From assembly GCA_023678885.1 (NCBI GenBank), contig CM042975.1, positions 28,313,405 to 28,377,404 of the forward strand: a stretch of 64,000 nucleotides of DNA, read 5' to 3'. The notes beneath the pieces were generated by a model. It saw only the letters and a list, made by a program, of their open reading frames with translations. It ran no database searches and was not told the DNA's origin. Shown one piece after another: positions 47,859 through 59,694 of this stretch. The translations under genes and the position numbers were made by a program. Within the stretch, counting starts at the first letter, position 1; the number at the start of each line of letters is the position of its first letter. Source of the DNA: Pogostemon cablin (Eukaryota; Streptophyta; Magnoliopsida; Lamiales; Lamiaceae).

Positions 47859-49436
47859 ATGGTGAGGGTCCTGTTTTATTTCCATCTTTTCAGTGTTTAT
47901 TTTTCATTTGAAATATAGGTCCATGTCGCTCTATGTCATCATGCATTAATACTTTGCCTCTGGATTTTTTTTTTGATCTACTGAAGATCCATTTTTTTTG
48001 TCAGACATCATGAAATTAAGGAGCTTTGTTTGTCTTTATTTTCTTTACATGTTTATGTTGATTTGTATAAAATATTATGCAATGTAGAAATCACCTTTTA
48101 TGTTTCTAATTTTCTTTTTTGTTTTGGGTTTGTGGCTATGTTAATTGTAATGATATCTCACATTGGTTCCTCATGAAAGTGTGGAATGACATTTGAGTGG
48201 GACTTTTTACCTTCAACTATAGACTTGGGTTAAGTTAGGGCTCCTGGCTTGTATGCCTAACAATTTGGTCCAGCCCAAAGTATGCGGTCTGCAGATGTCC
48301 TGTTTTAAGGTGGATGGATTGTTCCCATATCGGTTCTACATAAAAGCGTGGACTGACATATAACTGAAGAAATTTCTAGTAAGAGTATAATTGACATGTT
48401 TGTGGCACTTCCAGCATAGAGTAAATCGAGTTTTTATAGTTTTCTTAGCACTTTTGTGTATTCATCCTTTTGTTATATGAGTCTGATAATTTGGTTTCAG
48501 ATTTATAAGCGGAAGCATTAATACTATATCAATATCATCATTTTGTCCTCTGATACAAATCATGAAAAAATGGATGCCATTATTTGAAGAAGCATATCAT
48601 ATTGAATTCTGAGATTTTCTCATTCACTTTGTTTGTGATTGGAAGTTTTAGATTCTTGTGTTCCAAATACGGAAATAAATTACTGTTGCAGGTGTACCAC
48701 TCCAGTTTTGTTGGCACTGAAGAAATCGAAAAAGCATGTGGTTGCCCTCTACTTTCCCTTAAAAGCCACATAAAAGGACCGGCTCCAGTTTCCGAGCAAG
48801 GTCAGATTCACTCCTTAATGTCATATAGGGTAAAACTGAATGTATTTTAATCATTACTGTGGTATGTTCTATGCAGATAGCACAGATATTGTCGATGAAG
48901 CAATTACATTCTTTCGTGCCAATGTCTTCTTTAGAAACTTTGACATCAAGAGTTCAGCTGATAAGCTTCTTATTTATCTAACATTCTATATAAATATTGC
49001 GCTGAAGAGACTAGAAGGTTGCAGAACATTGGCAGAAGGAACCAAAGCGATTATCAATCTGGGATTGGAGAAGGTACCTGTGCCTGGAGAACCGGGATTC
49101 CCGTTTCCAGGGCTGTTTTCTGTTCCACAATCTCAACAGGAGGCAGGTAAATATTATTTAATGTATAGTTTCAGTTCAGATTTGTAACTAGATGGATCTT
49201 GTTCTTTGAAAGTTTTGATGAAACAATTTTAAAGCATTAATTTCTTCGTTACATCCTTCACATTGTTTTCCATTATACGACTGTTGAAAGCAGAGCTCTT
49301 CAGAAATTATTTGAAGCAGATACGGGAAGAAACTAGTGGTAGACTATTAAGTGTGGCTTATCGTTCCAATGGAACTCCGAACAAATGGTGGTTGGCATTC
49401 GCGAAAAGGAAGTTCATGAACATCATCACTCCATAA
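47859..49436 (+). CDS. ARPC3: Actin-related protein 2/3 complex subunit 3 (p21-Arc)
   Basis: ARPC3 is a core subunit of the Arp2/3 complex, which nucleates branched actin filaments in the cytoplasm. Coding exons: 47859-47861 (only the ATG, followed by donor GTGAGG), 48692-48800, 48877-49146 and 49294-49436. They join in phase to 174 residues, the usual plant length. Diagnostic sequence: VYHSSFVGTEE, CGCPLLSLKSHIKGPAPVSE, DIVDEAITFFRANVFFRNFD, LTFYINIALKRLEGCRTLAE, then GEPGFPFPGLFS, REETSGRLLSVAYRSNGTPN and the end KWWLAFAKRKFMNIITP. The start exon is inferred from a leader exon (about 47790-47861) preceded by an AG acceptor and ending ATG/GTGAGG; a leader exon ending near 47022 is also likely. 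No frame damage is visible. A broken second copy lies 7 kb downstream in the same orientation. Confidence 0.92.
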
Positions 49437-50893
49437 CGAGCGTTGTTTCTAGAGATGGTACAAAAAAAATGGCTTGATTTCAGAGCACTCTGAGTACAAT
49501 CCACGTGCAGTAGTGTTGAAAATCCTAGGAGCAAGATGTACTCTTAGAAAACACGCGAACATGTAGAAATACAATAGATACTTATTTCTTTGGTTATTAA
49601 CGAATAAACTGTCAGGTAAGTTGAGGCAATGTTCACTGAAAACATGTTTGTGAGCGACGTAATCAGATTGCGGTGTCTTTGCTCAAGTTGTGGGAAAAAA
49701 ATTGATGTGAAAACACGTTCTCTCTCGAGTTTTAATCGGCAATCTATTTCTGCATAATACAGAGCACAATGTTGTTCTGGGTCACAGGCCACCTGAAAGT
49801 GCCTCTTTCCCCATTTGCTGCGATCTAACACTATCTCTCATACTCTTTTTTCTATTTCAACCCTCCACTTTGATCTAATGTGATGATACGAATGCTAAGA
49901 TCTCATAGGGTACCTGAACCATCTTTGTTGAGGGTATTATCCCTCAACTTGGGAATCAATTTTTTTGTGGTTACCTGACCTGAACAGAAATTATATTATT
50001 GCAAGAATTGACTACTTAGAAAGTTTTATTATTGCAAGAATTACATTTTTCCACATGGCAGCTTATCTTCTATGTTGGTGGGACGTGCCTCAAGGCTCAG
50101 GCTGTCATGCTTTTGATCTAATATTGATTTAGTTAGGTTACTTTATTTTCTCTATGATATGGTGAGAGACAGATTGTCCTTGTGATAGCTTTTCTATGAG
50201 GAGTCTTTGAATTTATATTTGATTTATTTTATAATTTTATATATTAAAAATTTTAAATATAAAATTATATAATTTTTTTAGATGGTGCAATTTGCCAAAA
50301 ATATAATTTAATGTTCTTTTATGCCAAAATTTTAAAAGTTGGGAGTAAAACGCAACTTAAATAAAGATTGAGAATTTTCATGCAATTAATCAAAGATGAC
50401 ATGAAAACTGATGTGGCAAAGGTCAGCCACGCCATCACTTTGTCAGCATTGATTGTACAATGAGTGTAATTTGCAATTAATTTAAAAATTGTGGTTTTTT
50501 TTTTCAAAATCTCAAAAATTAGAACTAAATTACAAATAAAATAAATATTAAGATTTTTTTCAACTAACCCAAAATATTAAGGTAATTTTATTGTCTACCT
50601 TATAATCAATTATATTACCTACCAATAACATATTATTAATCTCAAATTATCTCCTCTACCAAACAAAATCACCTATCCATATTCCTTACCTTTTTTTTTT
50701 TTTTTTTAATCTCAAAACACAATTGATTTGGCCCATTTATTCTAAAATAGGCCCAGACTCGCAAAATTTAATCAAACCAAACATTAATAATGATTCTACT
50801 CTGTTGGCTTGAAGAAAAAGAAAAGCGTTCCTTCACTCCTCTACTGCTAAATAGGGAGAGAGACAGAGATACAAACTGTGCTAAAGATACAAA
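49437..50893. other. Intergenic region between ARPC3 and PAF
   Basis: The ARPC3 3' UTR and the end of the duplicated block (to about 49590) are followed by AT-rich sequence with a poly-T run at 50693-50707 and then the proteasome gene promoter. No gene seen. Confidence 0.55.
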
Positions 50894-53800
50894 ATGTTCA
50901 GAAACCAGTACGATACCGATGTCACGACATGGTCGCCGGCGGGTAGGTTGTTTCAAGTAGAGTACGCCATGGAGGCGGTGAAGCAGGGCTCGGCGGCGAT
51001 AGGGCTGAGATCGAAGACTCACGTGGTGCTCGCGTCTGTCAACAAGGCGAATTCCGAGCTCTCTTCACACCAGAAGAAGATTTTCAAGGTCGATGACCAC
51101 ATCGGCGTCGCTATCGCCGGGCTCACCGCGGATGGACGGGTGCTTTCCCGATATATGCGCAATGAGTGCATTAATTATTCCTATCAGTATGAGTCTCCGC
51201 TTCCCGTTGGTCGCCTTGTTGTTCAACTTGCGGACAAGGCTCAGGTAAATTTTTACCTTTAAAGGGTTTGGTATTTTTATTTTTATTGTGTGCTAATTTG
51301 TGATTCATCTGGTGCATTATATGATTTTGAGGATGGTTTTAGGAATTAGGGTTTTTAGTGTGGGGGTTTCCATTAATGTGTTATTTACACATTTACAGAA
51401 TGGTAAGTAAACAAACTTTTATTATTAGTGTCAATATATGATATATGATCTCCAGTTGCCATCCGAGCTTCTTACGCCAATACACCAATTTTGAAAAAAT
51501 ACCTCCGGATGATTATGATAATGACTATGTACAAACCTTTACTTAGAATTACAGCCCAGCAATAGCTTTGTGGCCGCCTGGATTGACGAAATCCTGAAAT
51601 TTGATACTTTTGTACTTCAAAAGATGATCAAAATCTATTGGAGAAACATACAAAATTTGTTTTGTTAGTCGACATGGTTATTGTCTTATGGTAAGTCCAG
51701 ATTCGGATTTCAGTTGGAGCTCTCTGTTAAGATCTGAAATATCTCACTTTTAACATCAGCGGAGTAAGTTGCAACCATAGTTAGGATTTCTTAATACACT
51801 TGAATCTTTTGTAAGAAGTTTTCATGTTTAGGGATTCCGAATAATGAATCCTTGCCCACACACAAATATTTCGTATATGTGTTGATATCCTGTACACCCG
51901 GGTGCACATTCATGTGTATAAATTTTTATTCAACGGTATATGGAATATATATTTCTTAATAATTATATTGTTTTTTATATTTAGTTTTTCAATTAAAAAA
52001 AACTAACAGGAAATTTATTAACAAAGTGTGTATGTTTATTCATTAGTGTATAATATATTTTTGAAATGTTACGCTTTGCGTTTTGAATTATTTTTAATTT
52101 TAATTGCGGGTAGATGATACAGAAAACTTTCAAACTGATGTGGCTTTTAAGAGATATCTTTTGTGAACTTTTATTTGGTTCATGTACTTAGAGTTTTGAT
52201 AATGTTACAGAAAAGAGAAATCTTTTTTATTTTAGACTACGTACTGAGAGAGTAATCGCACATTGACCAGGTTTTTGAGTGCAGAAGGATTTTCTTATGC
52301 TCAAATGTTTTTAATAATAAATGATACTTTGTGATTGAATGGATTCACACGTGAAGAGAAAAGGGAAGAAACTATAATTTGAATCTCTTGTTTTTTTGAT
52401 GATTAACTCCTCATAATTTTTGGTATAGGTAAACTTGAACTGCCATGCTATAAACAACATGGTTTTGAAGTGTTTATCTGTCAGTTGTCAAATTTGTTCA
52501 GTTGGAACACTGTTTCATTGTTATGATAAACTTTAAGTTGCATAGTCAGACACCAGTTGATGTTAGAGTGTTCTCTAAAAATTTAGGAAGGTGTGGAAGA
52601 AGTTGCCTTTGTTCTTGGTTCTGGAGTGAATTTGCTTATGAATGTTATAGAACTGCCACTAAATGCCGATGCTATGTCAGGCATTTTTTTAACATTTAAA
52701 CTAAGAGAGATCAGCCTTGAAGGATTGGCTGCAGTGTGGCTGAAATTTGTATTTCGGCTTCTCTGTAGTTAATCTATGAAGATTGCTTCTTGTTATCATG
52801 CTTAAGTGTAGTTTCAGAGTATTAAGTAATGAAATTTTAGTGACAATTTTGTTTGCACAATCTTGTCAATTTTTCAAATCCTAACTTGTGTGATGTCTAA
52901 TTTGGAGAGGGAGAAAACGCCGCTGCTTCTTACTCCAGGAATTCACGTCTGTTCTGCCTATGTGTCTCCTCCCAGATTAAATATATCTCTTCCTTATTTA
53001 ACTTCTTGTCCCCTAAGTAATCTGCTTGATCTCTTTCCTTATTTCTTCCTTCCAAAAATATCTCTTGCACGTGTTTTTTTCTTTTTCTTGACCGTGACTT
53101 TTCAGATTTGGGAGAGATCCGATCCTTCAAATATGTGGGAGATATGCTGGCTGATTTATTTCCTAATTTGCTCCACTTAACAGCCTGTTTCCACATCAAT
53201 TTATATAATTAAAGTAATTATCTCTTAAAGATAAATTAAATCAATATTATCACATAAAAACATATAATTAAATTAAATAGACTTGAATTTCCACCAAATA
53301 ATCATGCTAATATATGACTTATCATTTTGTTAGCAGAAAAATTCTTTTAAAGCAGCTTATTCTTTTTGTTGTAGTTAGCTTCACAGCTGTTATGGCTTGT
53401 GGGCTTTTTAGGGTTGGGAGGACATTAGTTGATTGGTTATGATTGGACATCTGACACATGGTTAATCACTCCCTTGGATATCTTGGTGACTGTATAAGAT
53501 AATCATTTATTGAGTGCCAATAATTTACATACTGAAACAAATGTTTTTTGTTGAATTCTTTATTTTGTGTAACTGCTTTACTCTCCTTTTCTGGGTTAGG
53601 TGTGTTCTTTATACTCAGGGGTTTTGGGTGCTATGGAATGTGTCTTGTGTGGATATTTATCATTATAAAAGTCTGTTATGTTAAATTCATGGTGATTAGC
53701 TGGTAGGTTTGATTTAATATTAAAAGTCTATGGAGTTGCAACCAGCACTAAGATGTGGGTGCAAAATGCACGCTTACGGGTTAGATGATTATAATCGCTG

Positions 53801-54797
53801 CTGGCAGTTCTTTTGCAAAGCCAATAAAAGATTGTCCCTCGTTGCATTTTGTAACAATAAGCCAATAAATGATTAGATGCTAAGATACGAGTCGATGTTA
53901 ATTGAAATCGACGGACTTGATCTTTTTTTCCTTGAAAAGTTAATGCTACATGTGTGTTTGACATTACTATTTGGGCTGTCCCATAAAATGACTCATGTAT
54001 TCTTAATTGTATTGCTGTTGCTTATTTTAGAAGGGTTTTGTAGTCCATATCATTTTTTTCTGGGGATTTTAAATTGTATTTGTATGCTGTTATGTTTGTT
54101 TGGTCGTAGTCTCTTGCTTTCATGTGCATTTCCAAAATTTCAATTCTTCCATTTGGCGAAGTCTTTTTCCTTTTGTTTGAATATTTGGTGTATGTCAAAT
54201 TAAGCATGTTGGATTTTAAAACAATATAGCAATTTTTCTCTGGTTCTTCTTCTTTCCATACGCTACGTAGAAAATCTCTTTTAAGCTCTAAAACATATTA
54301 CCAAGCTTCAGTTCATCATTGATTTATTGCAGGTCTGCACACAGCGATCATGGAAACGACCATACGGTGTTGGCCTGTTGGTTGGTGGTCTTGATGAATC
54401 AGGAGCTCACCTATATTACAACTGCCCAAGTGGCAACTACTTTGAGTATCAAGCATTTGCAATTGGGTCACGGTCACAGGCTGCAAAGACGTACTTAGAA
54501 CGCAAGTTTGAGAGCTTTACAGACTCATCACGGGAAAATCTGATCAAAGACGCACTTTTTGCGTTGAGGGAGACGCTGCAAGGTGAAAAAATGACGAGCT
54601 CCATCTGCACGATTGCCGTATTGGGGGTAGGCGAGTCATTTCATGTATTGGACCAAGAGACTGTGAAGAAACTGATCGATGAATTTGAGGTAGTAGGCGA
54701 AGAACCCCCTCCCCCTGCTGAGGAGGCTGCTGCTCCAGATGTTGCTGAGCCAGGTCCGGCTGCTGCTGAAGAAGGTGCTGCTCCAATGGATATTTAA
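50894..54797 (+). CDS. PAF1: 20S proteasome subunit alpha type-1 (PAF)
   Basis: This is one of the seven alpha subunits forming the outer gate ring of the 20S proteasome, in cytosol and nucleus. Two exons, 50894-51244 and 54333-54797, join in phase to 271 residues. The N-terminus MFRNQYDTDVTTWSPAGRLF carries the alpha-subunit signature around GRLFQVEYAMEAVKQGSAAI. The conserved core includes KIFKVDDHIGVAIAGLTADG and RPYGVGLLVGGLDESGAHLY. The C-terminal tail is acidic, proline- and alanine-rich (EEPPPPAEEAAAPDV), as in plant alpha-1/PAF subunits. The single intron is long (3.1 kb) and AT-rich and shows no gene inside. The gene sits between an intact and a broken ARPC3 copy. Confidence 0.95.
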
Positions 54798-55379
54798 TGA
54801 TTAGTCTTTATCTTGTGATGTTAAAAATGGGTTGTGATGTTACTGGAACTGGCATTCACCAGATGAGTTCACATTTATGATGTTTCAGTGCAACTATTTT
54901 GGGTTATATCTTTTTTTTTTCTCGGTATTTGTATTCTGATGCGGTTTATGGAATATGATATTGGACATAGCTACGTTATTTGATTACTTTTTTCAATTAT
55001 GCAAAAAAATCTGACTACTTGGACAGTATATTTGTGTTTACTGTATACTATAGTCTATATCCTTCTAAAATTCTCACTAGCACTATATTTTAGCTACCCT
55101 TGCATGAGATTGTAGGGGTGTGAACTGGTAGGGTAGGTTACCGTATGCTACTTCGCATACTACCCTCAACTTTATTTTTAGTACCCTTATTTTACCCTAT
55201 TATACTTAAATATATTATTGGGTAGGGCGAAGATATTATCCATCGGATAAGTGGATAATTCGCAGGTAAACCAATCCGTGGGTCATTATGATGATCGAGA
55301 CTCTCTTAGTCAAGAGGAGGATAACGAGAATGACAGTCAATCAGAAAAAAGAGGAACTTGATGAAAGTGAACCAAATAG
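54798..55379. other. Intergenic region after PAF
   Basis: Holds the PAF 3' UTR and unremarkable sequence up to the start of the duplicated ARPC3 block. No gene seen. Confidence 0.55.
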
Positions 55380-57124
55380 CTGATCTGCTCAGGTAAGTAT
55401 ATCGCAAATTTTAATATTTCGGGTCCCAATTATGGAATGTATCTGCGACCCAAATAGTTGATTTTAGAGGATTGTTTTGTTCTTTTTGAAAATTTTAATT
55501 TAATTTACGACAGTTGTTTGGGTAATTTTGTTGAGTTTGGAATTAGTTGAATACCGATGAATAATTTATGTTCATTTAGTGATTGATGGATGAATCATGG
55601 AAATAGAATTTGCCTTGATTTTCTTAAAGTTTCCGCAGCGTCGATTGTCAGGTTAAGTTATAATTATAAATATTATAAATCAATTAGTCTTGATTAATAG
55701 TTTGATTGGTTTTTTGATTGAAACTAGAAAATGGTTTTTTGATTGAAACTAGAAAATGTATCTGAATGGATTATGGATATGAGAAATTCTTATGCAATTT
55801 TACTGATGATATGAATACTTTTGTTTATCTATCTTTAATCAGAACGTTAACTGTGTATAGCCTGTGTGTATAGAGCTGGGGAGGATGGGGCTGCAGGTAG
55901 ATCGAACTGAGCAAAGATTAGAATTGATATTGCTTTCGGGAACAATGTCCTAGTTTTGCTAATCTAAATGCTAAAAGAAGCAAATTAAGTTTTTTTAAAT
56001 TTTAATCTTCTTGTTTTATTAAAATTAGTAGAAAAGTAAAAGTTGACATCAATCTTAGCACATTGTACTCTCTTATTATAAGAATTTGGATAAAATAAAC
56101 ATAAAAATGTAAAATAATTATTAGTAACTATGGCTTGAAAATTCATCCTATTGAATTCTGTGTTTTTCTCATTCAGTTTGTTTGAGATTGGGAAGCTTTA
56201 TATTCTTGTGTTCCAAATACGGAATAAATTACTGTTTCAGGTGTACCACTCCAGTTTTGTTGGCACTGAAGAAATCGAAAAAACATGTGGTTGCCCTCTA
56301 CTTCCCCTTAAAAGCCACATAAAAGGATCGTCTCCAGTTTCCGAGCAAGGTCAGATTCACTCCTTTATGTCATATAGGGTAAAACTGAGTGTATTTTAAT
56401 CATTACTGTGGTATGTTATATGCAGATAGCACAGATATTGTCGATGAAGCAATTACATTCTTTCGTGCGAATGTCTTCTTTAGAAACTTGGTCATCAAGA
56501 GTTCAGCTGATAAGCTTCTTATTTATCTAACATTCTATATAAATATTGCGCTGAAGAGACTAGAAGGTTGCAGAACATTGGCTGAAGGAACCAAAGCGAT
56601 TATCAATCTGGGATTGGAGAAGGTGGCTGTGCCTGGAGAACCGGGATTCCCGTTTCCAGGGCTGTTTTCTGTTCCACAATCTCAACAGGAGGCAGGTAAA
56701 TATTATTTTATGTATAGTTTCAGTTTAAGATTTGTATCTAGATGGATCTTGTTCTTTGAAAGTTTTGATGAAACAAATTTAGAGTATCAATTTCTTCTTT
56801 ACATCCTTCACATTGTTTCCCATTATATGACTGTTGAAAGCAGAGGTCTTCAGAAATTATTTGAAGCAGATACGGGAAGAAACTAGTGGTAGACTACTAA
56901 GTGTGGCTTATCGTTCCAATGGAACTTCGAACAACGAAAAGGAAGTTCATGAACATCATCACGCCATAACAGGCGTTGTCGGTACAAATAAATGGCTTGA
57001 TTACAGAGAACTTGAGTACAATCCAGGCGCAGTAGTATTGAAAATCTCTTATGTGCAAGATGTACTCTTAGAAAACGCATGAACCTGTGCCTATTTGTAC
57101 AAATACAGTAGATACTTATTTGGT
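55380..57124 (+). repeat. Second copy of the ARPC3 block (segmental duplication)
   Basis: From TCAGGTAAGTATATCGC to GTAGATACTTATTT this stretch matches about 47015-49590 through introns, exons and 3' flank, in the same orientation. Relative to the first copy it has lost about 840 bp (equivalent to 47766-48604), joined at the shared word CTATTGA/ATTGAATTCTG. Confidence 0.85.
56241..57082 (+). pseudogene. ARPC3: Broken ARPC3 copy
   Basis: Exons equivalent to ARPC3 exons 2-4 are present at 56241-56349, 56426-56695 and from 56844, with intact splice sites and very few changes (CGCPLLPLKSHIKGSSPVSE, RNLVIKSSADKLLIYLTFYI). Two lesions break it. The segment that in the other copy holds the start-codon exon is deleted. 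In the last exon 17 bases are missing after GGAACTTCGAACAA, which removes the KWWLAFA part of the conserved C-terminus and shifts the frame. Reading then continues through former 3' UTR to a stop at 57080-57082. If it were transcribed from another start it would make an ARPC3 with a foreign tail, but a pseudogene is more likely. Confidence 0.85.
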
Positions 57125-59694
57125 TTGACGTCTGTGTGAGACTATGGATCTTATTAAATACATCTGTAGCTCGTCTGACCCAACGAAGTTTCTTATTTGT
57201 GACTACGTAGGATGTTTTGTAACACTTAGGTATGATATCTACTTTGTCACTCAATGACACCATGGAAAGAGTAAATAATTTACTCCATTTCCTGTCTTTC
57301 TTCAAACAAATAACATTGTATATGGTGCACCAAAATAAGAAAATCTTGTATCTGAATTGAAATTTCTGTTAATTTTTTAATAAAAAATTGAATATAAAAA
57401 GTTATATATTTATTAAAAAACATTTAGTATATATTATTAGTAAAATTAATACAAATATGTTATAGGATATCAACTCTTCGACAATAAGTTTGTTCACACA
57501 TGTTTATAATATCACTCTGATATTTTATATTATATTACTTTCCTCTTCATTTTTTCTTTAATGAAATGCATGATCAACTAAATATTAAGTTAATCTTATA
57601 AGAAAAAGTCTAACAATACAATTGATTACATATAAATATGAATTTGAGCTTACGTAAATTTTTTTAAAATTAAAGTTTCAAAATATTTATTAGTATTATA
57701 TCTATTAATGATCTCAGCAATATTTTGATTGGTTTAAATACTTCCAACTAGGAATTAATAACTGAATTCCATATCTTTTTAACTAAATTCCAAGTCAAAT
57801 GATTAATTGGATCCAGTACAATAGCGAATTGACAGATTTATAATAATTAATTAATTGATTAATTAATATTTTCTTCACTAAATTTAAGAGTGATTGGATT
57901 TTTTTCTCTCTGTTATGATAATAATACAATTGCTTTAATCATCTCTTGAAAATATCTATGGTCATTATCACGCATTAAAAACCAAGACATCGAGTGAAGA
58001 ATCTCAAAATATATGGCCTACCTTAAACTTTAATTGAGTGCATAATTGGAAAAGTTGTTCTTTAATTATTTAATCTGCGTTCCTGTGGAGATAAAGAATG
58101 ATTTATTAGATTGAAAAAGATACTACTCTTTAGGGTTGAAGTATTTTTTAGTAGGATAAATAATGTATTAAAATATAATTTTAGATATTATTCATTATAA
58201 ATATAATTAAATTACTAATTAAAATATTTGATCGCATAACTAATTATTTCCAATTTTGCTAATGGTAAAAGAATTATCTATTTTAATCCAATGTTTTTTT
58301 TTTTAAAGTCTCTATGTTTTTCCTTATATATAAAAGACCTTAGTGACGCTAAGATTAAATAATGAGCATATTGTAAAATTAAAGCGAGTTGATATTACAG
58401 TTTTTTTAATGATAAAAGAAACAATTTATTTTTGTGAATAGTAAGTTAGGAATCATTTCAATATCAAAACTAAAGTTGCAATTTTGTGATTAAGAAAGGT
58501 GAGAGATAGAGTTGGCCACTTGTATTTAGTTGCCATTTTTAATAATGACGGTTTCCAGATTAATATGCCATACACCAAACTTGCAAGCAACTAATTAATT
58601 TTTTAAAGCAACGAGTTGGTCCATTTTCATTTTTTTTAATACTTGTGAGAGGGTTGTTTGTGAGACGGGTCAACCCATTACTAAAGTATGCTTATTATAT
58701 AAGTAAAATATGTCTATTTATAGTTAAAGTATGTCGATAATGAATTATATTATAACATCCAAAATCATATTTTAATTCATCATTTATCATACTTTAGAAA
58801 ACATACTTTAACAATAATTAAACATACTTTATTTATATTATAGACATGTTCTAACATATCTGTTTCACATATGTATCGTCTCATAAGAGAATTTGTCTTT
58901 TTTTATTTAATAAACAATGTAGCCTAAAATTAAAAATATCAATTACAAATCTGAAAAGTAGATCTAATCAACCTTAAAGAAAAATATATAAGACAAAGGG
59001 GGTGGCAGTGGGGAATTTAGGACAAATATTAGAACGTTTTATGTAAGATAATTTTAATATTTTATTAAATAGTTATTATATTTTATAAAAAAAATAATAT
59101 CACTTTATTTTAAAATGTACTATTATTATTTTTAACAAAATTTTCTCGTAAAACAATGTCACACAAATGTGCACGCCAGTAAAAGAAAATTGAGTCTTCA
59201 ATTAAATTTCATAAAAAAATCCTCCAGTAAACCACTTTCATCAATCAATCTCATTAAATTTAATGATATTCATACTATTATCTTTGTAAAATTTAAAATT
59301 AGCATTCCCTTAATATAAATTATACGAGCAATATTAGATTTATTCCCCTTTTCTATTTTTACTTCTATAACTAATAACACAAGTAATAATTTTAAAAAAT
59401 ACAAATTGTGTAACAAATACAACTCAATCCAAGAAAACCCAAGCTTAGAATTTAACAAAGGAATACTCATCCTCCTATTTTGTTAAACTAACACTAAAAA
59501 GAATACAACAACAATCAATATTTCAACCCCAACACCCTATCTTCTTCTTCTTCTTTTTTTCCTTTTTTTGATATAAATAATTTTTACAGCTTACAGAGCA
59601 ACTCTAATGGTCAAATAATACTGTCATTCCTTCCCAAGCTATTTGAACTGAACTTGGCAAATTTGATCTCTCAATCCTCTTGTTGATCACATGT
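57125..59694. other. AT-rich intergenic region
   Basis: No gene found. A possible small inverted-repeat element lies at about 58640-58890 (TTTGTGAGACGGGTC at one end, CGTCTCATAAGAGA at the other); a similar TTTGTGAGACGGGTT word is at 39897. The last part is probably MGDG synthase 3' UTR. Confidence 0.55.

Noticed and set aside
51245..54332. A gene nested in the long PAF intron
   Set aside because: Small open frames there have no conserved motifs, splice structure or shift in base composition.
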